Below, piece by piece: positions 32,883 through 40,745 of a stretch of DNA of 64,000 nucleotides. The DNA lies in NCBI RefSeq assembly GCF_036013525.1, contig NZ_CP107853.1, positions 372,001 to 436,000 of the forward strand, in the 5' to 3' direction. Source of the stretch: Nonomuraea sp. NBC_00507. Its GTDB lineage: Bacteria; Actinomycetota; Actinomycetes; Streptosporangiales; Streptosporangiaceae. Position 1 is the first letter of the stretch; each line of letters starts with the position of its first letter. Under the pieces are notes generated by a model. That model saw only the letters and a list, made by a program, of their open reading frames with translations. It searched no databases and was not told where the DNA came from. The position numbers and the translations under genes were made by a program.

Positions 32883-34225
32883 TGGCCAACAAGGACAACC
32901 ACCGCCGTTTCGGCAACATCCGCAAGCTGCCCTCGGGACGCTTCCAGATCCGCTATCCCGGACCGGACGGGCGGATCAGGACCGGTGAGGACACCTACGA
33001 GCGCAAGGGCTACGCCGACCGGGCGCTGACCCTGATCGAGGGAAAGATCCTCGCCGGGACGTGGACCGACCCCGAGCGGGCCAAGGTCAAGCTCGCAGAG
33101 TATTCGGCAACCTGGATCGACCAGCGTGCCGGGCTTCGGCCAAGGACGATCGATCTCTATCGGTGGCTGCTCAAGAAGCACATCACGCCGTATCTCGGCA
33201 ACGTCTCGCTCGGCAAGCTCTCCACGGCGATGATTCGGCAGTGGCGGGCGGATCTGCTCGGCAAGGGCGTCTCCGTCAGCATGGCGGCCAAGGCGTACCG
33301 CCTCCTCCGTGCCGTGCTCATGACGGCGGCCGAGGACGACCGGATCATCTCCCGCAACCCGTGCCGGATCCGCGGGGCCGGCGACGAGCACGCCGAAGAG
33401 CGACCGGTCCTCTCCGTGGGGCAGGTCTTCGAGCTGGCGGACAAGGTCGGGCGCCGCCCGGTGGGCAGCATTCGAGGACTCAAGAGAGGTGAGGGGCATC
33501 GCATCCGATTCCAGCGGCATGGCGAGATGCGGACCTACCCGGAGGTCTTCCCAACGCGAGCCGAAGCCGAGCGGGCGCTGTGGCGGATGATCGACACCGG
33601 TCAGGCCGACTGCACGCACGATCGGCGGTACAGGGCCTTCGTGCTCCTGGCCACATTCGCGAGCCTGCGTTGGGGCGAGATCACCGCCCTGACCCGAGCG
33701 GACCTCGACCTCAACGCGGGTACGGTCCGCGTGCGTCTGGCCTACGTGGAACGCTCCACTGGCGAGCTGGTCCTTGGTCCGCCCAAGTCCAAGGCCGGGA
33801 AGCGTATCGTCGGCATCCCGCAAGCGATCATCCCGGCTCTGCGGGAGCACCTGCGGCTCTACGTGAAGCCCGAAGCCGGATCTCTGGTCTTCACCGGAGT
33901 TAAGGGCGGCCCCATGCGCCGGAGCGGGTTCAACAAGCTGTCCGGCTGGATGGAGGCCGTCCGGGTGATCGGCGTCCCGGGGCTGCACTTCCATGATCTC
34001 CGTCACACGGGGAACATGATCGCGGCGGACTCGGGCGCTGGACTCAAGGACCTCATGGCGCGGATGGGTCACGACAACGTCCGGGCCGCGATGATCTACC
34101 AGCACGCGGCAAGAGGGGCCGACAAACTGATCACCGAAGCCATCGACAAGCACCTGATCGGGCACGAACGGGCACGCGACGACGACAACGACGACCCGCC
34201 CAGCCTGCTGGTTCCCGCCGGGTGA
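32882..34225 (+). CDS. int: tyrosine recombinase integrase
   Basis: 447 aa, ATG overlapping xis. SAM-like core-binding domain (LAEYSATWIDQRAGLRPRTI), catalytic domain with Arg in SLRWGEITAL, HxxR in HDLRHTGN, GHDN and the nucleophile Tyr in MIYQHAARGA. An insert of about 60 aa (RRPVGSIRGLKRGEGHRIRF...) sits before the first catalytic Arg. It ends with an acidic DDDNDDPPSLLVPAG tail, the segment that survives as remnants at 9.3, 17.4, 20.2 and 22.0 kb. Confidence 0.93.
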   Translation: MANKDNHRRFGNIRKLPSGRFQIRYPGPDGRIRTGEDTYERKGYADRALTLIEGKILAGTWTDPERAKVKLAEYSATWIDQRAGLRPRTIDLYRWLLKKHITPYLGNVSLGKLSTAMIRQWRADLLGKGVSVSMAAKAYRLLRAVLMTAAEDDRIISRNPCRIRGAGDEHAEERPVLSVGQVFELADKVGRRPVGSIRGLKRGEGHRIRFQRHGEMRTYPEVFPTRAEAERALWRMIDTGQADCTHDRRYRAFVLLATFASLRWGEITALTRADLDLNAGTVRVRLAYVERSTGELVLGPPKSKAGKRIVGIPQAIIPALREHLRLYVKPEAGSLVFTGVKGGPMRRSGFNKLSGWMEAVRVIGVPGLHFHDLRHTGNMIAADSGAGLKDLMARMGHDNVRAAMIYQHAARGADKLITEAIDKHLIGHERARDDDNDDPPSLLVPAG

Positions 34226-34235
34226 TCACAAGCCC

Positions 34236-34256
34236 TAATGGCACGCTAATGGCACG
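34236..34256. repeat. arm-type direct repeat beside int
   Basis: Two exact TAATGGCACG units 11 bp apart, 75 bp from the core. Identical units flank site C. Likely Int or Xis arm sites. Confidence 0.65.
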
Positions 34257-34283
34257 CAGAGATCAACAGCCCTAGGAAACACC

Positions 34284-34322
34284 AAAGCCCAGGCACCGAA
34301 TCCATCGGTCTACCTGGGCTTT
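34284..34322. terminator. bidirectional terminator of tRNA-Gly and int
   Basis: Perfect arms AAAGCCCAGG and CCTGGGCTTT with an inner CCGA/TCGG stem. It ends both the int message (plus) and the tRNA transcript (minus). Copied near sites B and, worn, C. Confidence 0.8.
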
Positions 34323-34330
34323 CTCTATGA

Positions 34331-34372
34331 GAGCGGGTGACGGGAATCGAACCCGCGCTGTCAGCTTGGGAA
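34331..34372. repeat. attachment site E (attR inside the tRNA)
   Basis: The 42-bp core that is identical to 23132-23173. It spans discriminator, acceptor 3' strand, T-arm, variable loop and anticodon loop. Confidence 0.85.
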
Positions 34373-34402
34373 GCTGATGTTCTGCCATTGAACTACACCC
34401 GC
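34332..34402 (-). tRNA. tRNA-Gly (anticodon CCC)
   Basis: Acceptor stem GCGGGTG/CACCCGC, D-arm GTTCAATGGCAGAAC, anticodon stem TCAGC/GCTGA with loop TTCCCAA (anticodon at 34368-34370), T-loop TTCGATT. No encoded CCA. It reads GGG and is the only intact copy among five related sequences. Confidence 0.95.
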
Positions 34403-34501
34403 GCACGACCCGAAGTCGCGCCCTCCACTGTAGCGGAAACTTGCCCCACAACAGCAATCCCGAGCCCGCGCAGTTTCCACCCGGACGGTAAGTTGCTCTC
34501 C

Positions 34502-35077
34502 GTGCTGCTATCTGACCGCGACATCCTTGCCGAGATCAACACCGGCCGGCTCATGCTCGACCCCTTCGATCGGGAGATGATCCAGCCCTCCAGCATCGAT
34601 GTGCGGCTTGACCGGTTCTTTCGGGTGTTCGAGAACCACCGGTACCCGCACATCGACCCGTCGATCGAGCAGCCGGATCTCACGCGTATGGTGGAGCCCC
34701 CCGGGGACGAGCCGTTCATCTTGCATCCGGGCGAGTTCGTGCTGGCCTCCACGTACGAGATGATCACGCTGCCCGATGATCTGGCGTCGCGGCTGGAGGG
34801 GAAGAGTTCGCTGGGGCGGCTCGGGTTGTTGACGCACTCGACGGCCGGGTTCATTGATCCGGGGTTCAGCGGGCATGTGACGCTGGAGCTGTCGAACGTG
34901 GCGACGTTGCCGATCAAGCTGTGGCCGGGGATGAAGATCGGGCAGCTGTGCGTGTTCAAGCTCAGCTCGCCGGCCGAGCATCCTTACGGGTCCGCCAAGT
35001 ACGGGTCGCGCTACCAGGGCCAGCGGGGGCCGACGCCGTCCCGGTCGTTCCGGAACTTCCACCGCACGAAGATATGA
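34502..35077 (+). CDS. dcd: dCTP deaminase
   Basis: 191 aa from GTG at 34502 ([20 protein letters not shown]). Matches the actinobacterial Dcd throughout: [40 protein letters not shown] with the catalytic E/Ser/Arg region, and [15 protein letters not shown]. The mycobacterial form is bifunctional (dCTP to dUMP); 191 aa suits that. Housekeeping gene next to the tRNA target. Confidence 0.93.
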   Translation: MLLSDRDILAEINTGRLMLDPFDREMIQPSSIDVRLDRFFRVFENHRYPHIDPSIEQPDLTRMVEPPGDEPFILHPGEFVLASTYEMITLPDDLASRLEGKSSLGRLGLLTHSTAGFIDPGFSGHVTLELSNVATLPIKLWPGMKIGQLCVFKLSSPAEHPYGSAKYGSRYQGQRGPTPSRSFRNFHRTKI

Positions 35078-35110
35078 ACAAGATGAACGGAAGGTGAACA
35101 AAAAGAGAAC
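35074..35110 (-). promoter_or_regulatory. candidate PHO box (PhoP site) upstream of the phosphate operon
   Basis: On the minus strand, GTTC-type units lie one helical turn apart: GTTCTCTTTTT, GTTCACCTTCC, GTTCATCTT, then GTTCAT. Spacings between GAAC marks on the plus strand are 9, 11 and 11 bp. This is the direct-repeat form of the Streptomyces PHO box (GTTCACC consensus). It lies about 220 bp before the PhoU-like gene, right at the dcd stop. Confidence 0.6.
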
Positions 35111-35326
35111 ATTGAGGTGATCGGAGGGCTCGTCTCAAGCCTTCGGCGGGGTCGTACGTACTGGTGGGAAGGCGTGCGAGCAGCAAAAGCCCCTAGAAGT
35201 ACCCGCAATCCCGGTGTTGCGCAACATACGGCGGGTAGCCATTAGGCGAAGGAGAGATGAAGTTCGCATTTCGCCTGGTAGGCCGTACTCTCTTCACGGA
35301 CCATCCCCGCACAGCTGGAGAACGAC

Positions 35327-35944
35327 GTGCGCCTGCGTCTCACGCCACGTGAGGACAGCTACTACGACCTGTTCGCCGACTCGGCGAACAACCTGGTCAC
35401 CGCATCGCGCTTGCTGGTGGAGATCATCAGTGAGGGCTCGGACAGGGAAGCCCTGGCCGAGAAGATGCGCGCTTGCGAGCACGCCGGTGACGAACGCACT
35501 CATGCGATCATGAACCGGCTCAATGAGAGTTTCATCACTCCGTTCGACCGCGAGGACATCTACCGCCTCGCATCCAACCTCGACGACGTGATGGACGCCA
35601 TGGAGGCCGCCTCCGACCTCATCGTCCTCTACCAGCTCGATCATCTGCCCAAAGACGTGGTCAGGCAGGTCGAGGTCCTGGAGCGGGCCGCGGAGCTGAC
35701 GGCCGAGGCCATGCCGCGGCTGCGGTCGATGAAAAACCTCAACGAATACTGGATCGAGGTCAACCGCCTGGAGAACCAGGGCGACCAGGTCTACAGGAGA
35801 CTGCTGGCCAAACTGTTCAGCGGCGAGTACGACGCCCTCACGGTCATGAAGATGAAGGAGGTCGTCGACGCCCTCGAGGAGGCGGCCGACGCCTTCGAGC
35901 ACGTGGCCAACACCGTCGAGTCCATCGCGGTCAAAGAAAGCTAG
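35327..35944 (+). CDS. DUF47 family PhoU-like protein
   Basis: 205 aa, GTG with GGAGA upstream. All-helical: YYDLFADSANNLVTASRLLV, a central FDREDIYRLASNLDDVMDAM (the family's metal-binding FDREDI motif) and KMKEVVDALEEAADAFEHVA. It accompanies Pit-type transporters and is thought to regulate them. Five bases separate it from pit, so they form an operon. Confidence 0.88.
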   Translation: MRLRLTPREDSYYDLFADSANNLVTASRLLVEIISEGSDREALAEKMRACEHAGDERTHAIMNRLNESFITPFDREDIYRLASNLDDVMDAMEAASDLIVLYQLDHLPKDVVRQVEVLERAAELTAEAMPRLRSMKNLNEYWIEVNRLENQGDQVYRRLLAKLFSGEYDALTVMKMKEVVDALEEAADAFEHVANTVESIAVKES

Positions 35945-35949
35945 GCCCA

Positions 35950-36972
35950 GTGGACCTCTCGCTCGCCCTCGTCATCGGCGTGGTCGTCGTCGCTCTGGTC
36001 TTCGACTACACCAACGGGTTCCACGACGCGGCGAACGCCATCGCGACCTCCGTCTCGACCCGCGCACTCACCCCCAGGGCCGCGTTGTTCATGGCCGCGG
36101 CCATGAACTTCATCGGCGCCCACCTGGGCACCCAGGTCGCCTCGACGGTCGGCAAGGGCATCATCGACGCGCCGAACGGTTCACATGGTCTGGTCATCGT
36201 GGCCGCGGCGCTCATCGGTGCGATCACGTGGAACCTGATCACCTGGTATTTCGGCCTGCCCTCTTCCTCCAGTCATGCGCTCATCGGTGGCCTGGTGGGC
36301 TCGGCCCTGGCTTCGGCCAAAATCGCGGACTGGGGCAAGGCCGTGCACTGGGACGGCGTCCTCGAGAAGGTCGTCATCCCGATGATCCTCTCGCCGCTGG
36401 TCGGGTTCACCCTCGCCGCCGGAATCATGATCGCCATCTATTGGATCTTCCGCAACAGCCAGCCGGGCAAGACCAACCGCGGCTTCCGCTACTCGCAGAC
36501 CGTCTCGGCCGCCGCCATGGCGCTCGGGCACGGCCTGCAGGATGCGCAGAAGACCATGGGTGTGATCTTCCTGTCCCTCACCGTCGGCGGCTTCGCCGCG
36601 CCGGACGATCCCATCCCGCAGTGGGTCATCCTGGCCGCCGCGGGTGCGATCTCCCTCGGCACGTACGCGGGCGGCTGGCGCATCATGCGCACCCTGGGGC
36701 GGCGCATCATCGCGCTCGACCCGCCGCAGGGGTTCGCGGCCGAGTCGGCGGCGGCGACTGTCCTGTACGCGGCCGCCATCGGGTTCGGCGCGCCGATCTC
36801 GACCACGCACACGATCACTTCGGCGATCATGGGCGTGGGCGCGACCAAGCGGCTCAGTGCCGTGCGGTGGGGCGTGGCGGGCAACATCATCACCGCCTGG
36901 ATCCTGACCATTCCGGCCGCCGCCGCGGTGGCCGCCGTCTCCTATTTCCTCCTCCACGCGATCGTGGAATAA
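35950..36972 (+). CDS. pit: PiT family inorganic phosphate transporter
   Basis: 340 aa, GTG start. The duplicated PiT signatures are present: DYTNGFHDAANAIATSVSTR near the N-terminus and SAAAMALGHGLQDAQKTMGV in the second half, with GLPSSSSHALIGGLVGS and FGAPISTTHTITSAIMGVG. About ten membrane helices. Low-affinity H+/metal-phosphate symporter. Partner of the PhoU-like gene; possible PhoP control from the 35074 box. Confidence 0.93.
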   Translation: MDLSLALVIGVVVVALVFDYTNGFHDAANAIATSVSTRALTPRAALFMAAAMNFIGAHLGTQVASTVGKGIIDAPNGSHGLVIVAAALIGAITWNLITWYFGLPSSSSHALIGGLVGSALASAKIADWGKAVHWDGVLEKVVIPMILSPLVGFTLAAGIMIAIYWIFRNSQPGKTNRGFRYSQTVSAAAMALGHGLQDAQKTMGVIFLSLTVGGFAAPDDPIPQWVILAAAGAISLGTYAGGWRIMRTLGRRIIALDPPQGFAAESAAATVLYAAAIGFGAPISTTHTITSAIMGVGATKRLSAVRWGVAGNIITAWILTIPAAAAVAAVSYFLLHAIVE

Positions 36973-36975
36973 CCG

Positions 36976-37878
36976 CTACGCGACCGCGTACATCACGTCC
37001 ACGTCCCAGCGGGCGAAGCCCAGGGACTCGTACATCCTGATCGCCCAGGTGTTGGCCTCGTCCACGTACAGCATCGCCTGGGCGAGGCCGCGGGCGCGCA
37101 GGTGGCTCAGGCCGGCCAAGGTGAGCGCTTTGCCCAGGCCGGTGCCCTGCTGCGAGGGGTCGACCCCGACCACATAGACCTCGCCGAGCGGCTCGTGGCC
37201 GTGCTCGGACGAGCCGTGGATCTTCGTCCAGTGGAAGCCGGCCAGCTTGTCGCCGCGGAAGGCCAGGAAGAAGCCCTCCGGGTCGAACCACGGCTCCCGC
37301 TCGCGCCGCAGCAGGTCGTCCATCGTCCACGCGCCCTGCTCGGGGTGATGGGCGAAGGCCGCGGCGTTGACCTTGAGCCAGGCCTCCTCGTCCTGTCCGG
37401 GGACGAACGTCCGCAGCCGCACCCCCTCCGGGAGCACGAACGCATCCAAAGGGGCGAACAGGGAGCGGCGCATCTGCCAGAGCGAGCGCGCGCGTTCGAG
37501 GCCGAATTGCGCCGCCAGCGCGCCGGCGCCCGCGTGGTCGCCGTGTGCCCACAGGCGCACCTGGCCGCCGGTCAGGTCGAGCACGGATCGCAGCAGGAGG
37601 GCGCCGTGGCCCTGGTGACGGTGTGCCGGGTGGATGACCAGCTCGGCGCTCGGGCCCTCGACCTCGTCCGTCGGATCGACGTGGGCATAGCCCGCCAAAG
37701 CGTCCCCGTACAGCAGGAGCGAGCGCGCCTGGGGGTCGCCGCCGTACCTCAGGTGGAGCATCACGTGCTCGTTGAGCGGGCGGACGCCGTCGGCCTCCGT
37801 CGCCGCCTCCACGAGGCCGAGCACCTCGGCGATCTCCGAATCGTCCAGCCGTTCCCTGATCTTCACATGCGCGCTCAC
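36976..37878 (-). CDS. mshD: mycothiol synthase
   Basis: 300 aa, GTG start. Two tandem GNAT domains: the first with ELVIHPAHRHQGHGALLLRS, the second with VYVVGVDPSQQGTGLGKALT and ending YESLGFARWDVDVMYAVA. MshD acetylates Cys-GlcN-Ins, the last step of mycothiol synthesis, and requires exactly this double-GNAT form. Convergent with pit (3-bp gap). Confidence 0.93.
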   Translation of the reverse strand: MSAHVKIRERLDDSEIAEVLGLVEAATEADGVRPLNEHVMLHLRYGGDPQARSLLLYGDALAGYAHVDPTDEVEGPSAELVIHPAHRHQGHGALLLRSVLDLTGGQVRLWAHGDHAGAGALAAQFGLERARSLWQMRRSLFAPLDAFVLPEGVRLRTFVPGQDEEAWLKVNAAAFAHHPEQGAWTMDDLLRREREPWFDPEGFFLAFRGDKLAGFHWTKIHGSSEHGHEPLGEVYVVGVDPSQQGTGLGKALTLAGLSHLRARGLAQAMLYVDEANTWAIRMYESLGFARWDVDVMYAVA

Positions 37879-37985
37879 ACGAGAACTCTAGGCGTACGAC
37901 TGGCAAATAACGCCATGAGATCTCCCGACAAATCGTTATCTTTGCGACATTGGCCGCATAGCTTCCGGCCCTAACGTCTAAGCAC

Positions 37986-39782
37986 ATGACGTCTCGTTCC
38001 TTACTCCGGCTGGCGCTCGCCGGAGTCGTCACGTCGGGAGCGGTCCTGCTCGCCACCCTCCCGGCGGACGCAACCAAGGCCCCCCCGAGTACGGTTCCCG
38101 TACGGCTGCTCGCGCTCAACGACTTCCACGGTCACCTCGAGCCTCCCACCGGGTCCTCCGGCCGCATGGTGGACGAGCACGGCCAGACCGTCAACGCCGG
38201 CGGCGCGGCCTACGTGGCCACGCACATGAAGGCCCTGGCCGACCAGAACACCATCGCCGTGGCCCAGGGTGACCTCATCGGCGCGACGCCGCTGATCTCC
38301 GCGGCGTACCACGACGAGCCGTCCATCGAGTTCATGGACAAGCTGGGGCTCAAGGTCGCCGCGGTGGGCAACCACGAGTTCGACGAGGGGTACGCCGAGC
38401 TGCGCCGCATCATGGACGGTGGCTGCCACCCGACCGACGGCTGCTCGCCGGTCGGCGAGTGGAAGGGCGCTCAGTTCGATTACGTCGGCGCGAACGTCCT
38501 GTTCAAGAACCCCAGCGAGAAAACCGACGCGCTCGCCACGCTCACCGCGCTCGGCGCCAAGCAGCCGGAGGTCAAGCAGTTGCTGGCCGACTGGGGCGTG
38601 CCCGCGTTGCCGCCGGTCAGCGTCAAGTGGATGAACGGCGTGCCGATCGGCTTCATCGGACTCGTCACGCAGACCACCCCGAGCATCGTCACAACCGAGG
38701 GCATCAAGGACCTCAAGTTCGTGGACGAGGTCAAGGCCGCGAACGTCGCCTCCAAGCTCCTCAAGCTGGTGGGCGTCAAGGCGCAGGTCGTGCTCGTGCA
38801 CGAGGGCGACCAGGTGACCACCGGCCAGTCGCCGGACGCGTGCAGCGCCATCCCTGGCGCCGGCAACCGCATCGCCACGCAGGTGGACGCCGAGGTCGAC
38901 CTCGTGCTCAGCGGGCACTCGCACCAGGCGTACCTGTGCAAGGTCAAGGACCCGGCGGGCAACGATCGCGTCTACTCGCAGGGTGGCTCGTTCGGCCGCG
39001 TCATCACGCAGGTGGACATGAACGTCAATGTCCGGACCCGTGACATCGTGCGGGCCTCGGTCGTGGCGGACAACCACGTGGTCACGCGGACGGTTGCCCC
39101 CGATCCTGAAATTTCCTCTTTCGTGCAGACGTGGAAGAACCGCGTCGCTCCGGTGGCCAACAAGCCGGTCGGCACGATCACCACCGACGTCGCCACCGTG
39201 GCCGCCCCCTCCGGCGAGACCCCGCTCGGCGACCTCATCGCCGACGCCCAGCTGGCCGCCACCAAGACCGGCGGCAACGCGCAGATCGCCCTGATGAACC
39301 CGGGCGGTGTACGGGAGCCGCTGACGTACGCGACCTCGCCGGCGAACGAGGGCGACGGCGTGGTGACGTACGGTGAGGCGTTCGCCACGCAGCCGTTCAA
39401 CAATCTCATGCAGGTCGTGACCCTGACGGGTGCCCAGCTGAAGACGCTGCTCGAGCAGCAGTTCACCGGCGGGCCCAACAACCAGGCGTTCACCAAGATC
39501 CTCCAGCCCTCGGCCAACTTCACCTACACCTACAGCCGGAGCGCCGCATGGGGCTCCAAGGTGTCGAACATGAAGATCGACGGAGTGCCGGTGACGGACG
39601 CGCAGACCATCCGGGTCGCGGCGAACAACTTCCTGGTGGGCGGCGGTGACGCGTTCGTCGCCTTCCGGGACGGTACGGAGCTGTGGAGCGGGCCGCTGGA
39701 CATCGACGCCTTCGTCGACTACCTCGGCGCCAACAACCCCACCGCGCCGCCCGCCACCAACCGCATCACCGTGGTCGACTGA
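37986..39782 (+). CDS. secreted 5'-nucleotidase / metallophosphatase
   Basis: 598 aa. Sec signal about 1-29 (ends LPADATKAP). N-terminal metallophosphatase with LLALNDFHGHLE, GDLIGATPLIS, VGNHEFDEG, LVLSGHSHQAY motifs; C-terminal 5'-nucleotidase substrate domain from about residue 390 with LMNPGGVREPLTY and VRVAANNFLVGGGDAF-like end. It releases phosphate from extracellular nucleotides, which fits the phosphate genes 1 kb upstream. Confidence 0.92.
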   Translation: MTSRSLLRLALAGVVTSGAVLLATLPADATKAPPSTVPVRLLALNDFHGHLEPPTGSSGRMVDEHGQTVNAGGAAYVATHMKALADQNTIAVAQGDLIGATPLISAAYHDEPSIEFMDKLGLKVAAVGNHEFDEGYAELRRIMDGGCHPTDGCSPVGEWKGAQFDYVGANVLFKNPSEKTDALATLTALGAKQPEVKQLLADWGVPALPPVSVKWMNGVPIGFIGLVTQTTPSIVTTEGIKDLKFVDEVKAANVASKLLKLVGVKAQVVLVHEGDQVTTGQSPDACSAIPGAGNRIATQVDAEVDLVLSGHSHQAYLCKVKDPAGNDRVYSQGGSFGRVITQVDMNVNVRTRDIVRASVVADNHVVTRTVAPDPEISSFVQTWKNRVAPVANKPVGTITTDVATVAAPSGETPLGDLIADAQLAATKTGGNAQIALMNPGGVREPLTYATSPANEGDGVVTYGEAFATQPFNNLMQVVTLTGAQLKTLLEQQFTGGPNNQAFTKILQPSANFTYTYSRSAAWGSKVSNMKIDGVPVTDAQTIRVAANNFLVGGGDAFVAFRDGTELWSGPLDIDAFVDYLGANNPTAPPATNRITVVD

Positions 39783-39973
39783 CCCCCTCGCTTCTCGACC
39801 TTCGATGGGGCCGCCGCGACGGTGCATGAGCCACCGTCGCGGCGTACAAGGCGGCAGAGGCCCTGATGTGACGGGCCTCGGCCTGGTTGGCGCATTGGCG
39901 TTATATGCGTTGCGACCGCTCGCGATGTCTCGGCAGCATCTTGGCTACGTGGTGCCGCAAAGAGGAGCGGATC

Positions 39974-40366
39974 GTGAATGAGGTCGTGCTCGATGCAATC
40001 CGCCACAACAACTGGGCGACAAAACAGCTGGTGAGCTTCTGCCGGGATCAGGATCTGTCTGCGCGACAGCTCGACGTTCGTGGCGTCGGCGCTTTTGGCG
40101 GCATCCTTTCCACCCTGCGCCACATCGGCGTGTCGGACGGGAGCTACGTGCGGCGCCTGGCTGAGATCGACCTCGACTGGGTTGACGGCGATGAGGACGC
40201 CTACCTTCACAAGCTCTTCGTCTGGGCGTCAGAGGCTGAACAGCTCTGGGAGGAGGTGCTGGTCCAGTCGATCGACGGGGAACGCGTGATCGTCGTGGAC
40301 AACGGAACTCGTGACGGGCCTGGGCCACCGGGCGGATCTGGGACCGGAACTGACTCCCGGGGGTAA
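39974..40366 (+). pseudogene. DinB-like protein, C-terminally truncated
   Basis: Starts at GTG 39974 with AGAGGAG upstream. VNEVVLDAIRHNNWATKQLV, then LSTLRHIGVSDGSYVRRLA and LHKLFVWASEAEQLWEEVLV, are helices 1-3 of the DinB four-helix bundle including the first His ligand. After NGTR the sequence becomes Gly/Pro-rich; the last helix with the other His ligands is missing (131 aa versus the usual 160 or so). Probably broken. Confidence 0.6.
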
Positions 40367-40396
40367 GCCGGCTTCCTCTACCACCATCATCGAGTC

Positions 40397-40594
40397 ATGG
40401 GCGTCTGGGTCTACATACGCGGCTGGGTGGAGTTCTACGGACAGCGGGAAAAGGCCGAACGCATCATCCGCCAAGGAGAAACCCAAGGCTGGACCTTCCC
40501 TGCGGGGGGGCTGGCTGGACGCCGCCTGCAAGTCCGCGATGGTGAGCTCATCGTCAGCCAAGCTCCGCCGCGCTACGACTATCTCGGCCAATAG
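40397..40594 (+). pseudogene. small hypothetical protein with a frameshift at a G7 run
   Basis: GVWVYIRGWVEFYGQREKAE then RIIRQGETQGWTFPAGG is a coherent protein; at the seven-G run (40504-40510) the frame then reads LAGRRLQ, while the alternative frame continues as GGWLDAACKSAMV. The latter looks like the natural continuation, so one extra G has probably shifted it. Could be a sequencing error. Confidence 0.5.
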
Positions 40595-40745
40595 TCGTCA
40601 GCCCGTGCCGTGCGTCCGGCGACGGCCAGCACGTGTTCCATGGAGGGGTATCGTCCGAGGACGGAAGAGAGCACGTGCGTGGCCGCACGGAACAGTGTGA
40701 TGCTTGTGTCCGCGCGGGCGCAGGGAATCAGTAAAGATACTTTTC

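Larger units (their letters stand above)
23132..34372 (+). mobile_element. pSAM2-like AICE integrated in tRNA-Gly(CCC)
   Basis: Bounded by two identical 42-bp copies of the tRNA 3' half (23132-23173 and 34331-34372). Backbone genes in order: GntR repressor, Pra-like activator, two small genes, FtsK/TraB translocase, RepSA-like initiator, Xis, Int; Int abuts the tRNA as in pSAM2. Left side holds cargo (secreted protein, IS fragment, phosphatase, DUF5919 regulator). All backbone genes are open and translationally coupled, so it may be able to excise. The alternative left boundary is site C (22237), which would include the DUF433/DUF5615 pair. Confidence 0.85.

Noticed and set aside
38001..39827. 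608-aa minus-strand ORF
   Set aside because: Antisense of the 5'-nucleotidase gene; composition is typical of high-GC shadow frames.
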